From: Psychrobacter sp. 28M-43
GTDB taxonomy: Bacteria > Pseudomonadota > Gammaproteobacteria > Pseudomonadales > Moraxellaceae
NCBI RefSeq assembly: GCF_014770435.1
Contig: NZ_CP061739.1
Coordinates: 1,054,001 to 1,118,000, forward strand
Length of the DNA: 64,000 nucleotides
Reading direction: 5' to 3'
Below the pieces are notes generated by a model. The model made no database searches. It was not told where the DNA came from and saw only the letters and a program-made list of their open reading frames with translations. Below, piece after piece: positions 55,803-64,000 of this stretch (positions are counted from its first letter, which is position 1; each line of letters starts with the position of its first letter). The position numbers and the translations under genes were made by a program.

Positions 55803-56662
55803 GACTTCAGCGTGGTTTCACACTGCTTGAGCTAATGGTTGCCATGGCAATATTTGCGATGTTAGCCGTTGCAGGCTGGCAAGTGTTTGATGGGGTCAAT
55901 CGTGCTCGTGAGCGCGCAAAATTCCATGCTGACAATCTGGCTGTCCTGCAGTACGCTTATTTACAATTACAGCAAGACATGGGTCAAATCATCCCTTATC
56001 AAGCGGCTACTACCCAGAATGTCAGTACAGCGAACAATAATATAAGCAACAGTACTAGTTCAGGTAATAATACTCAATTAAGCGAGCAAATAGATGAAAT
56101 AGCGCCTGAGCCCTTTATGAGCTTAGATGATGAACATGTCAGCTTTGTACGCTTTGCCGATCCTGATCCACGATATCAGAGTAGCAATAGTCTCCAACGT
56201 ATCGAATATATTTTTGCGGATGAGCGTTTGATACGTCGCCAGTATAACAGTATGGAAGGCGGGCGTGACAGCGTCAGCCTAGACAGCGTATTGCTCGAAG
56301 GTGTCACAGCAGGAAGCTGGCAAGCTTATCTACCAGAGCTAAGTACCAAGTTTCCGAGCGATGACGCTAACAGTGGTGGTAGTATAAATACAGCGGTGAG
56401 ACAATCAGCGAATACAGCGAGTCCTAAGCCCGCAGCTGCCTTATTACCGAAAGGAATCGCGGTTAGCTTTACATACCAAGATATGCCAATCACTTGGCAA
56501 TGGGCACTTGCCCCGCAACCGATATCGCATAGCAATAGTCAAAGCACAGCCAATGATACAGATGGTGGTAGCAATGATAATGTTAATAATGACAACAGCG
56601 GTAGTGATGGTAGTAACAATAATAGTAGTGCGGATAATAGCAGTGCGGGAACGAATAATTGA
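55799..56662 (+). CDS. gspJ: Type II secretion minor pseudopilin GspJ
   Basis: The GTG at 55799 overlaps the gspI stop (GTGA). The prepilin site is RLQRG-FTLLELMVAMAIFAMLAVAGW, and the GspJ body includes RFADPDPRYQSSNSLQRIEYIFADERLIRRQYNSM. Two features are unusual: a Ser/Thr/Asn-rich insert at about residues 77-97 and a C-terminal tail of about 45 residues made of Asn, Ser, Asp and Gly. Length 287 aa, longer than the usual 190-240. The tail could be surface-exposed spacer; it is recognisable only as low complexity. Confidence 0.88.
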   Translation: MRLQRGFTLLELMVAMAIFAMLAVAGWQVFDGVNRARERAKFHADNLAVLQYAYLQLQQDMGQIIPYQAATTQNVSTANNNISNSTSSGNNTQLSEQIDEIAPEPFMSLDDEHVSFVRFADPDPRYQSSNSLQRIEYIFADERLIRRQYNSMEGGRDSVSLDSVLLEGVTAGSWQAYLPELSTKFPSDDANSGGSINTAVRQSANTASPKPAAALLPKGIAVSFTYQDMPITWQWALAPQPISHSNSQSTANDTDGGSNDNVNNDNSGSDGSNNNSSADNSSAGTNN

Positions 56663-56710
56663 GAAGGTAGTGGTTAAAATGTATCAATTGCTCAACAACA
56701 AAGGCTATGT

Positions 56711-57778
56711 ATGTCGATGACTGCGAACTCTCAACGCGGTGTTGCGCTGCTGACTATCTTATTACTGGTAGTAAGTATTACTGTGGTTGCAGGGTCGATG
56801 CTTGCTAGCCAAAAAATCGCAATTAGGCGTAGTGGTCTGTTATTCGATCAAAATCAATTGCTGCAAGATATCGATGGAGGTCAACAGTTGGCGGTGACGA
56901 TGATTCGCGCTGATAGCAACCTCAATGATACGGATAGTGCGCAAGATATCTGGGCGCAGCCCATACCACCTTATACATTGTCCAATCATAGTGTCAGCAT
57001 CGAGCTACGCGATGAGTCTGGTCGTTTTAACATTAATAACTTGTATCAAGGTGGGGCGGCCAACACCACTGCTTTAGCAGTATTCCAACGACTACTCACG
57101 CAACTAAATCTAGAGCCTGATATCGCTATTGCTATACTTGATTGGCAAGATGCAGACGGCGAGGTATATCAAGATGGCGGTGATGAAAATACGGTATATG
57201 CGCAGCAGTCAAACGCTGTAGCAACAGATGCTCTGCCAAATCAGCCTTTTGTCAGTATCGATCAGCTACTAGAAGTGAAAGGAGTGAGCGCTGAGACATT
57301 ATCAGTATTACGACCTTATCTTACTGCGGTGCCTTATTATGTGCCTATTAATATCAATACTGCCAGTCCCGTATTGTTAGCCGCACTAGTTAATGGTGCT
57401 AACAGCCAACAGATGCAGGCTCTGGTAGATATGCGCGCACAGCAGGCGCTGACGTCTATTGATGCAGTATGGCAATTGCCGATATTCGGCAGTGTGAATG
57501 ATGAGCAACGAAAAGCGTTAACACCAATTCTCGCAGTTGATAGCCAAGCATTTATGGCGCTTATCACAGCGACTGATAATGCAACTGTCGGTCAGGCGAG
57601 AGAGCGTTTTGCTACTGTTTTGATTAGTAAAACTGTCGTTGATAATAATCAAGTAGTTAATAGTAGTGAGGCTGCTAATAATAATCAGGCGAGTAATCGT
57701 AGTGAGGTAAACGGTAAAATGCCCAAGGAAGTCAAAGTAGTGACACAACGACTATGGGCATTTCGTCCGAGCTTTTAG
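56711..57778 (+). CDS. gspK: Type II secretion minor pseudopilin GspK
   Basis: The large minor pseudopilin that caps the pseudopilus with GspI and GspJ. The N-terminus MSMTANSQRG-VALLTILLLVVSITVVAGSML lacks the Phe-Thr start of other pseudopilins, as is normal for GspK. ESGRFNINNLYQGG and DWQDADGEVYQDGGDENTVY (metal-binding and helical domain) and VPININTASPVLLAALVNG are typical. An Asn/Ser-rich insert lies near residues 305-340. Length is 355 aa. It ends the gspHIJK group; the converging TetR gene lies 22 bases away. Confidence 0.9.
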   Translation: MSMTANSQRGVALLTILLLVVSITVVAGSMLASQKIAIRRSGLLFDQNQLLQDIDGGQQLAVTMIRADSNLNDTDSAQDIWAQPIPPYTLSNHSVSIELRDESGRFNINNLYQGGAANTTALAVFQRLLTQLNLEPDIAIAILDWQDADGEVYQDGGDENTVYAQQSNAVATDALPNQPFVSIDQLLEVKGVSAETLSVLRPYLTAVPYYVPININTASPVLLAALVNGANSQQMQALVDMRAQQALTSIDAVWQLPIFGSVNDEQRKALTPILAVDSQAFMALITATDNATVGQARERFATVLISKTVVDNNQVVNSSEAANNNQASNRSEVNGKMPKEVKVVTQRLWAFRPSF

Positions 57779-57800
57779 CAGATGGTGTAGAGATCGACAT

Positions 57801-58481
57801 TTAGTCTTTTAGACGTGTTTCTTCGCTAGACTTCCAGTTATATGCCCCGTAAAAAAGCATCTGTGCTTGACGAGTACAGTTATGTAGCATCAGCTGTTTG
57901 TTCTCTTCGATTTCGTTTAGATCAATCTCGTCATCATGATCTTCCGTGTAGGTCAGCTCTAGCCAATCAATAATCCAAGAGAAGAACATATTTACGCCAG
58001 CCTCAGCCAATAGGCGACGGTCATAAGCATTGATATGGGTAAAAGCTGGCTGCAACGCTAAGTCGTCGGCCAAACCTTGAGCATGTATCTTAATCAACTC
58101 ATTAATGGCTTTGCGTACTGCTTCTGACCCACCATAACGCTCACTGACTAAGAACTGCCAGTAATAAGGCTGATCGCTGACCATATACAAGAATAGCTGA
58201 ATACTTTTTGCGATTTGACGATCGAAGCTACGTTTACGGCCAATCTGCAGGCTATCACTTAACGTGGCTAACGTACCGCCCAATTCCTCAATGACCAAAG
58301 CGCGCCCGAGTGACTCCATATCATCAAAATGGCGATAAAACGCAGTCGGCACAACGCCAACCTCGCGTGTTACTTGTCTGAGACTGATAGAGCTAAAAGA
58401 TTGCCCTGTCATACATAAATCGAGCACAGCATTAAAAAAAGCGTGCCGAGTTTGAAGTTTTTTTTGTTCGCGACTGCTCAT
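57801..58481 (-). CDS. TetR family regulator, FabR-like
   Basis: A 226-residue regulator. The N-terminal DNA-binding domain (FSSISLRQVTREVGVVPTAFYRHFDDMESLGRALVIEELG, about residues 27-66) closely follows the FASLSLREVAREAG...YRHF pattern of FabR, the repressor of unsaturated fatty acid genes in E. coli; DesT is a related pseudomonad protein. The middle (QPYYWQFLVSERYGGSEAVRKAIN) and the end (FYGAYNW) also match the FabR layout. No fatty acid gene lies next to it, so the target is inferred from similarity only. Confidence 0.82.
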   Translation of the reverse strand: MSSREQKKLQTRHAFFNAVLDLCMTGQSFSSISLRQVTREVGVVPTAFYRHFDDMESLGRALVIEELGGTLATLSDSLQIGRKRSFDRQIAKSIQLFLYMVSDQPYYWQFLVSERYGGSEAVRKAINELIKIHAQGLADDLALQPAFTHINAYDRRLLAEAGVNMFFSWIIDWLELTYTEDHDDEIDLNEIEENKQLMLHNCTRQAQMLFYGAYNWKSSEETRLKD

Positions 58482-58585
58482 AATATTTCAAAATTGTCCG
58501 GTAGGTGTTTATCATACTCATTTCAACGCATAAATACGACTGAAATACGCCATTCGTGTTAATTTACTAAACCTGTACTGGTCTT

Positions 58586-60001
58586 TTAAACCACTGTGCC
58601 CCAATGACCCTGCAGTTCTTGCGCCAGTCGATATGCTTCATGGTCATTCATACCTGTAATAAAATCCAAAATATTTAAGACATTATGATAGATATCGTCA
58701 GACAATATGCGGCGATGTTCGTCAAGATGGGGCTGTAGCAATCTTAACAGACGTTGCTGCTCAAAAGACATCGGCGGCTGCATAGTAGCAGATTGAGACC
58801 CTATCCAAGCCAGCGGCATAAAGGCATTCAATAGGCTATGCAGGCATTGATTGGCCATCAGCTCCATTCTTACTTTGCTCGGATGATTAAATATTTTTTC
58901 GCGTGCCAGTTGCTTAGCTTGATTGATACCATTTTGTACGCTGGTATCGCAATGGGCAAATAGGCTGCCTTGCAACGTGCCAGCTAGCAATGCATCACTG
59001 TTGGCTACAAAGGCATCGGTGACGGTATTGACCAACCGCATCATGGCTCGTGCCCGCAGGGAGGCGAGACTTTGTCTGACAGACATATGCGCTGGCAAGT
59101 TTACGCTACTCGGACGTTCACCAATCAGCTCATAAAATATCGTGGCGACTTCGCTATAGGTTAGCATATTCAGATTGATGCCATCTTCTAAATCGATTAG
59201 CGCATAACAGATATCATCTGCTGCTTCTAGCAGGTAAGCCAATGGATGGCGCGCAAAGCCATCGTGTTGCTCTGAGCGTGGTAAGTGCAAACATGCCGCT
59301 AACTCTTCTAGTTGAGACGCCTCGCTATAAAAGCAGCCAAATTTTTGCACGTTATAATGGTTGTCATTGACATCGTTACTGTGAGTTGCTAACCACGGAT
59401 ATTTCATAAAGGCGCCTAACGTGGCACAGGTGAGCCGCATGCCACCCTTGTCAGGATGATGCTCATTACGTGCCAATAAGCGAAATCCTTGAGCATTACC
59501 TTCATAAGCCAGTAAGTCTAATCGCTCGTTGCTGCTTAAATTTTGCAAAATCGCTTGCGGTTCAGGCTGCCTAAACCAATCACGAATCGCATACTCTCCA
59601 GCATGGCCGAAAGGCGGATTGCCAATGTCATGAGCGAGACAAGCTGCTTGTACGATCACACCGACATCTGCAGGTGAAACTCCTGCTGGTAGGCCGCTAC
59701 CTAATGCGTCATGGATTTTTTCGGCGGCCATCATTCCCAAAGAGCGACCAATAGAAGAAACTTCTAGCGAGTGAGTCAGGCGCGTATGAATACCGAGCTG
59801 ATTGGTCAATGGATGGACTTGGGTTTTTTGATTTAACTGGCGAAAAGAGTGAGAAAATACCAGTCTGTCATAGTCTTTGTGAAACTGAGAACGAGTACTG
59901 GTATTGGCGTTAAATTTTTTGGAAGCACCAAGACGTTGTGAGTTGAGAAGATGTGACCATTGTGTGGTAGGGGACGACAAGGAGGTTGGTTTATTTAGCA
60001 T
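58586..60001 (-). CDS. dgt: Deoxyguanosinetriphosphate triphosphohydrolase (HD superfamily)
   Basis: It splits dGTP to deoxyguanosine and triphosphate. The HD-domain residues are in RLTHSLEVSSIGRSLG (His near 77) and AACLAHDIGNPPFGHAGE (His-Asp near 124-125), plus the second HD-associated region LLEAADDICYALIDLEDG (Asp near 265). The N-terminal FHKDYDRLVFSHSFRQLNQKTQV is highly typical of Dgt proteins. Length is 471 aa. It starts at ATG 60001 with no strong ribosome binding site. A 274-base repeat-containing gap follows to the right. Confidence 0.93.
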   Translation of the reverse strand: MLNKPTSLSSPTTQWSHLLNSQRLGASKKFNANTSTRSQFHKDYDRLVFSHSFRQLNQKTQVHPLTNQLGIHTRLTHSLEVSSIGRSLGMMAAEKIHDALGSGLPAGVSPADVGVIVQAACLAHDIGNPPFGHAGEYAIRDWFRQPEPQAILQNLSSNERLDLLAYEGNAQGFRLLARNEHHPDKGGMRLTCATLGAFMKYPWLATHSNDVNDNHYNVQKFGCFYSEASQLEELAACLHLPRSEQHDGFARHPLAYLLEAADDICYALIDLEDGINLNMLTYSEVATIFYELIGERPSSVNLPAHMSVRQSLASLRARAMMRLVNTVTDAFVANSDALLAGTLQGSLFAHCDTSVQNGINQAKQLAREKIFNHPSKVRMELMANQCLHSLLNAFMPLAWIGSQSATMQPPMSFEQQRLLRLLQPHLDEHRRILSDDIYHNVLNILDFITGMNDHEAYRLAQELQGHWGTVV

Positions 60002-60060
60002 ATTGAAACATCCGGAACCAAGGGAACCTCTAGCATAGCAAAATAGCGCCTTTGGTACAG

Positions 60061-60278
60061 CTATATAGTCAGAGAACTACTAAACGGCTACGGCGTTACC
60101 CTCCTTAGAGCTACTATTTGTACAATCTGCAGTCGGCTACCTTGTACCTTTTTTAGACTTCTTTGACTAGAGTTAATGCCCTATAAATTGGATACGGTGT
60201 CAGTTTTGCTTAGCCTACTACTGGTAGTGCTTTCATTCGCCTTGCTTGTATCCAAATTATATTGAATCAACTATATTA
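60061..60278. repeat. Interspersed palindromic repeat, long copy
   Basis: A 218-base segment between dgt and the His-rich lipoprotein gene. Its start (CTATATAGTC) and end (GAATCAACTATATT) are roughly inverse of each other, and it contains inner palindromes such as CTACTACTGGTAGT. The left part and the end recur at 12517-12594. I associate this sequence with a repeat found in many Psychrobacter genomes, from memory only. It overlaps the stop codon of the lipoprotein gene (60276-60278). Confidence 0.65.
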
Positions 60279-60884
60279 AGACTTTTGACAGTTAAAAATT
60301 ACGTCTTCCTTGTCGATAGCTACATCGCTGTCCAGTGTTTTATTGAGCAATGTCGCTTTGTCTCCATTTACTTGCCATATGATGCCGTGGGTATCGTCTA
60401 ATCCAATATCGCTGGTATAGATGTCTTTATCAGCATCAGTTTCACTATTAGCAGTAGCAGTTAAATCGTATTCGATACCATCGATGAGCAAATGCGCTGT
60501 CTGTGGTGTACTGTCGCTATGATAAGAAACACCGATAGTAGCAGTAGGCTCACAAGAGAAAGGAGTGCTGCTGCTGGCATGAGCGGCATGATCGTGACCT
60601 GCGTGCGTATGTTCCTCGTGGCTATGACTCTCATGACTGTGATCTTCATGATTAAGCCCTTCATGACCATGTTCCATATTGCTATGCTCTTCGTGGCCGT
60701 GATCTTCATGCTCTTTATCATTATGCATTTCATGACCTTGTTCATGCTCGGCGTGATTATCTACTGGTGCTCCTTCAGTTACCACTGCATCGGTATCGCT
60801 GTTTGGCTGACAGCCCAATAGAGAGCCTGCCATCACACTACCTAATATAGTAATACTTGCAAGTTTAGAAAAATAAGCCGCCAT
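60276..60884 (-). CDS. His-rich putative zinc lipoprotein with MliC-like C-terminal domain
   Basis: A 202-residue lipoprotein. The start at 60884 (MAAYFSKLAS) has GAGGA upstream; an earlier ATG would not. The signal peptide ends in the lipobox LLGC (Cys near residue 25). Residues about 44-108 hold some 20 His alternating with Glu, Asp and Gly, a typical zinc-binding patch. The rest (about 112-202) starts SSTPFSCEPTATIGVSYHSDS and ends VIFNCQKS, with a Cys at each end and an alternating strand pattern reminiscent of MliC/lysozyme-inhibitor folds; this is a tentative call. A Zur-type operator overlaps the promoter region, so the gene should be induced by zinc starvation. Confidence 0.8.
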   Translation of the reverse strand: MAAYFSKLASITILGSVMAGSLLGCQPNSDTDAVVTEGAPVDNHAEHEQGHEMHNDKEHEDHGHEEHSNMEHGHEGLNHEDHSHESHSHEEHTHAGHDHAAHASSSTPFSCEPTATIGVSYHSDSTPQTAHLLIDGIEYDLTATANSETDADKDIYTSDIGLDDTHGIIWQVNGDKATLLNKTLDSDVAIDKEDVIFNCQKS

Positions 60885-60916
60885 AATATAAGTCCTCAAA
60901 TAAGAAAAATAAAGAT

Positions 60917-60933
60917 ATGTTATAATATAACAT
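60917..60933. promoter_or_regulatory. Zur-type operator upstream of the His-rich lipoprotein gene
   Basis: The 17-base palindrome ATGTTAT-AAT-ATAACAT fits the core of the gammaproteobacterial Zur box (GTTATANTATAAC) exactly, and the flanking bases fit too. It lies 33-49 bases upstream of the start codon and overlaps the likely -10 region. Confidence 0.75.
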
Positions 60934-60949
60934 TTAATATATAAAATAA

Positions 60950-60980
60950 AGCCGATGATGGAGAATATCCAACATCGGCT
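60950..60980 (-). terminator. Terminator of ychF
   Basis: AGCCGATGATGG pairs with CCAACATCGGCT (one mismatch) around a short loop, with a T-rich tail on the minus strand, just beyond the ychF stop codon. It lies only about 17 bases from the Zur box. Confidence 0.65.
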
Positions 60981-61012
60981 AATTAACTTTAAATAATCTG
61001 TACTACTTAAAG

Positions 61013-62104
61013 TTACACGTTAAATCTAAAGTGCATCACATCGCCATCTTGCACGATGTAAGTTTTACCTTCTAGACGCGATTTACCAGCAGCAGCAGCG
61101 CCTTTTTCACCGTTGTATTCGATAAAGTCGTCATACGCAATGACTTCAGCACGAATAAAACCACGCTCAAAATCAGTATGAATCACGCCAGCTGCTTGCG
61201 GCGCTGTCGCACCAATAGCGACAGTCCAAGCACGTACTTCTTTTACGCCAGCGGTAAAGTAAGTCTGCATATCAAGTAAGTCATAGCCACCGCGAATGAC
61301 TTGATCAAGACCAGCTTCTTCCATATCCATCTCAGCTAGAAAGTCTTTTTTATCGTCTTCATCGAGCTGAGCGATTTCAGATTCGATCTGGTTGCATAGG
61401 GCGATGACGATAGAGTCTTCACCAGTGGCATAATCACGAACAGCGTCAAGGTATGGGTTATTTTCAAAACCATCTTCAGAGACGTTAGCGATATACATGG
61501 TTGGTTTTAGCGTGATTAGACCATAGCTTCTGATCAGTTTTTTCTCATCAGCGTCTAGGTTAGCAGCACGAGCCGCTTTGCCTTCTGCTAGTAATGGCTC
61601 AATCTTTTTGAACACATCAAGCATGGCGCCAGCATCTTTATCGCCGCCTTTTGCTTTTTTGGTCAAGTTAAATACCGCGCGCTCAACAGCTTCTAAATCA
61701 GCAAGTGCCAGTTCAGTATTGATGGTTTCGATATCATCAATCGGGCTAACGCGGCCATCAACGTGTACCACATTGTCATCATCGAAACAGCGTACCACAT
61801 GAGCAATCGCATCGGTCTCACGGATGTTGGCTAGGAACTGGTTTCCCATGCCTTCGCCTTTTGACGCGCCTGCGACTAGACCTGCGATATCGACAAACTC
61901 CATCGTCGTTGGTAATACGCGTTCAGGATTGACGATATCAGCCAGTTGCTTTAGGCGTGGATCTGGTACTGGCACGATACCTGTGTTGGGATCTTTGGTA
62001 CAAAATGGAAAGTTTTCAGCGGCGATACCCGCTTTGGTCAACGCATTAAACAAGGTGGATTTACCCACGTTTGGTAGGCCGACGATGCCGCAATTAAAAC
62101 CCAT
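61013..62104 (-). CDS. ychF: Redox-regulated ribosome-binding ATPase YchF
   Basis: An Obg-family P-loop protein that binds ATP rather than GTP and associates with ribosomes. G1 is GLPNVGKST (residues 9-17) and the switch region [29 protein letters not shown] is diagnostic. The G4 position reads NVSED rather than NKxD, in keeping with ATP preference. The C-terminal TGS domain ends [21 protein letters not shown]. Length is 363 aa, as usual. The ATG at 62104 has GAGAGAAT upstream. Confidence 0.96.
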   Translation of the reverse strand: MGFNCGIVGLPNVGKSTLFNALTKAGIAAENFPFCTKDPNTGIVPVPDPRLKQLADIVNPERVLPTTMEFVDIAGLVAGASKGEGMGNQFLANIRETDAIAHVVRCFDDDNVVHVDGRVSPIDDIETINTELALADLEAVERAVFNLTKKAKGGDKDAGAMLDVFKKIEPLLAEGKAARAANLDADEKKLIRSYGLITLKPTMYIANVSEDGFENNPYLDAVRDYATGEDSIVIALCNQIESEIAQLDEDDKKDFLAEMDMEEAGLDQVIRGGYDLLDMQTYFTAGVKEVRAWTVAIGATAPQAAGVIHTDFERGFIRAEVIAYDDFIEYNGEKGAAAAGKSRLEGKTYIVQDGDVMHFRFNV

Positions 62105-62513
62105 AACATTCTCTCAATGTATTAATAAAATCAGTTGGTATAAAGTTTGGTTAAATGATAAATCAAAATTGGGCACATTGTAGCAAATTTACCCGAATAG
62201 GGGTGAGGTTGTTACGGTATATGCTCAGGTTTTTACTCGATGATAATACGCAGCTTTATGATAAAAGCAGGTCATATTAGGAGCTTAAACATGAATAAGG
62301 CTAATCAATACGAGTGATAAGTAGTTTATGTGGGCTGATAAACCCTATTTTTTAATATGCTAAACTGTCACTCATAGATAAGGGCTTAAATTTCACGTAA
62401 ATTCAGCATATATATGCTGCTAATTTTAGCAAATCATACTTATCCTAAAGCTATAAACAGTCAGACATAAGCCGATGATATCGCCAAAATAAAATGTAAG
62501 GCAATTTTAGACA
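62105..62513. other. 409-base divergent gap ychF / helicase
   Basis: It should contain the two promoters. A 16-base perfect palindrome at 62404-62419 (CAGCATATATATGCTG) lies about 95 bases before the helicase ATG. No gene is supported. Confidence 0.55.
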
Positions 62514-64000
62514 ATGACAACCTCGATTTTTGACACACGCCACTATAAATACCCGCAAAACTTCCTTGAGATGAAGCCTAAACTGACTCGGCTTGAGCAG
62601 GCTATTAAAAAGCTAGAGGCAAATTTAATTGATACTGCTGAGCCGACAAATATTAAGTTGTTAAAGCAGAGGCTAGATAGTGGATTGGGGTTAAAGGTCG
62701 ATTATGCCAGTGAGCTAAATCCCGATCAGTTAATGGCCGCAACTACGATCGAAGGCAAAGTGCTAGTGATTGCTGGAGCTGGCTCAGGCAAGACTAAAAC
62801 GCTCACGTATCGCACCAGTTATTTGTTAGAGAACGGGGTCACGCCCAAAAGTATCTTGCTACTGACTTTTACGCGTAAAGCAGCGAATGAAATAAAAGAT
62901 AGAGCTAAGTCTTTGCTAGCAAGCACCTTGTCTAACGATGAGCTGGCTGAAGACAATCTGCCAACTGATAAGCGGCTCAACGATATCACTAGTGGTACTT
63001 TTCACTCGTTTTGTAATATGCTGCTGCGCCAATATTCAGGGCTACTCGGTATCAATCCGCGATTTACGATTTTAGATACTGGCGATAGTGAGGATGCTAT
63101 CGACTTGGTGCATAAAGAAAAAAAGTATCCTGCTCAAACCAAGGCACAGGCCTTTCCGCGCAAAAAAACACTGCAAAATATCATATCGACGTCTAGAAAT
63201 AGACGTATACATATTCGCGACTTAATCGAAAGTAACTACCCAGATATCGCCGTGCATATTCCTATCATTGAGCAGCTGGCAGTTGACTTCCATGAGTACA
63301 AGCGGGCCAATCACTTATATGATTTTGACGATATTATCAGCCAAGTGGTACGTCATTTGAAGACCAATGACACCTTTCGACAGCTACTGCAAAGCCAGTA
63401 TCGTTACATTATGGTTGATGAGTATCAAGACACTAATATTCCGCAAAAGCAGCTAATCGACTTAATATGTGAGCCTGAGTCGGTATCGCTGATGGTAGTC
63501 GGTGACGACAATCAAAGCATCTATGCCTTTCGCGGTGCCAATTATGAAAACATTTTGCTATTCGGTGAGACTTATCCTCAAGCCAAACTTATTAAGCTTG
63601 AGCAAAATTATCGTAGCTCGCCATCCGTTTTAAATTATATCAATGCGTTGTCCGCGCAAATCACGCTAGGCTATCAAAAGCAGCTGTATTCTGATGCGCC
63701 GATAGAAGGACACAAACCAATATTTCGACGACTCAGTGATGAGCCAAAAGAAGCGGGCTATATCACTGATAAGATCGTCGCGCTTAAGCCAGAGTATGAC
63801 TACAACGACTTTGCGGTATTATGCCGTACGTCTTTTCAGTCCAATTACGTACAGCTAGAGTTTATGGCGCGCAATATTCCCTTTATCGTGGTGGGTGGTA
63901 TCAAGTTCATTGAAAGACGTCATATCAAAGATGTCTTAGCCTTTGTAAAAATACTCTACAACCCAAATGACACAATTGCTTGGCATCGTATTTTAACTTT
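62514..64000 (+). CDS. UvrD/Rep-type superfamily 1 DNA helicase, partial (C-terminus outside window)
   Basis: The frame is open from the ATG at 62514 to the window edge, so 495 residues are visible. Walker A is AGAGSGKT (about residues 88-95); TFTRKAANE (motif Ia), SGTFHSFCNMLLR, YIMVDEYQDTN (motif II) and VVGDDNQSIYAFRGANYENIL (motif III) identify a UvrD/PcrA/Rep-like helicase. The first about 75 residues (an extra N-terminal segment before the usual ELNPDQLMAATTIEG start) are longer than in E. coli UvrD or Rep. The exact subgroup cannot be settled from the visible part. Confidence 0.9.
   Translation, partial: MTTSIFDTRHYKYPQNFLEMKPKLTRLEQAIKKLEANLIDTAEPTNIKLLKQRLDSGLGLKVDYASELNPDQLMAATTIEGKVLVIAGAGSGKTKTLTYRTSYLLENGVTPKSILLLTFTRKAANEIKDRAKSLLASTLSNDELAEDNLPTDKRLNDITSGTFHSFCNMLLRQYSGLLGINPRFTILDTGDSEDAIDLVHKEKKYPAQTKAQAFPRKKTLQNIISTSRNRRIHIRDLIESNYPDIAVHIPIIEQLAVDFHEYKRANHLYDFDDIISQVVRHLKTNDTFRQLLQSQYRYIMVDEYQDTNIPQKQLIDLICEPESVSLMVVGDDNQSIYAFRGANYENILLFGETYPQAKLIKLEQNYRSSPSVLNYINALSAQITLGYQKQLYSDAPIEGHKPIFRRLSDEPKEAGYITDKIVALKPEYDYNDFAVLCRTSFQSNYVQLEFMARNIPFIVVGGIKFIERRHIKDVLAFVKILYNPNDTIAWHRILT

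Noticed and set aside
1..64000. CRISPR arrays, phage, integrases, insertion sequences, rRNA operon
   Set aside because: No regularly spaced repeats, transposase, integrase or phage structural genes, or rRNA sequence were seen; accessory content is limited to metabolic genes.

Overview
The window looks like chromosomal sequence from a gammaproteobacterium of the family Moraxellaceae, most likely Psychrobacter or a close relative. This is an inference from the moderate-to-low GC content, the gene orders (petABC-sspA-sspB, leuCD..leuB with truA and fimV nearby, metG and apbC diverging, scattered gsp genes) and an interspersed repeat of a kind I associate with Psychrobacter. I see no prophage, insertion sequence, CRISPR array or rRNA operon. 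Almost everything is housekeeping or metabolic.

Layout. 1-1209: the N-terminal part of a YdeP-type molybdopterin oxidoreductase running off the left edge. 1424-5792: a leftward ABC uptake system (ATPase, permease and two paralogous lipoprotein binding proteins). 6397-6798: a small secreted Gly/His-rich protein. 6895-8988: metG. 9328-15186: a 3-hydroxybutyrate/ketone-body module (GntP permease, AtoE transporter, CoA-transferase A and B, hydroxybutyrate dehydrogenase). 15383-18994: apbC, two poorly known genes, dcd. 19144-23049: sspB, sspA and the bc1 complex genes petC, petB and petA, all leftward. 23571-29148: uup, slyX and two tandem FadL-type porins. 29726-32556: putP and a LysR regulator.

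32931-37165: leuC, leuD, an unknown lipoprotein and leuB, making the last steps of leucine synthesis. 37530-38651: an L,D-transpeptidase. 38912-44881: infA, truA, an asparaginase, and a FimV that is encoded as two separate proteins. 44992-47447: queA and dinB. 48283-48369: tRNA-Leu(CAA). 48522-50576: fpr and trmO, divergent. 50636-57778: the type II secretion genes gspE and gspHIJK, with a TatD nuclease and a TetR regulator between them. 57801-60001: a FabR-like regulator and dgt. 60276-60884: a His-rich lipoprotein preceded by a near-perfect Zur-type operator. 61013-62104: ychF. 62514-64000: a UvrD/Rep-type helicase running off the right edge.

Most noteworthy: (i) the probable zinc-repressed His-rich lipoprotein with an MliC-like C-terminal domain; (ii) FimV split into a periplasmic LysM protein and a separate membrane/TPR protein, in the same frame but separated by three in-frame stops; (iii) an inverted repeat enclosing the ribosome binding site of the gene at 16671; (iv) two copies of a palindromic interspersed repeat; (v) two binding-protein paralogues and a strong hairpin inside one ABC transporter locus. 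All family calls come from reading motifs by eye; no database search was possible.
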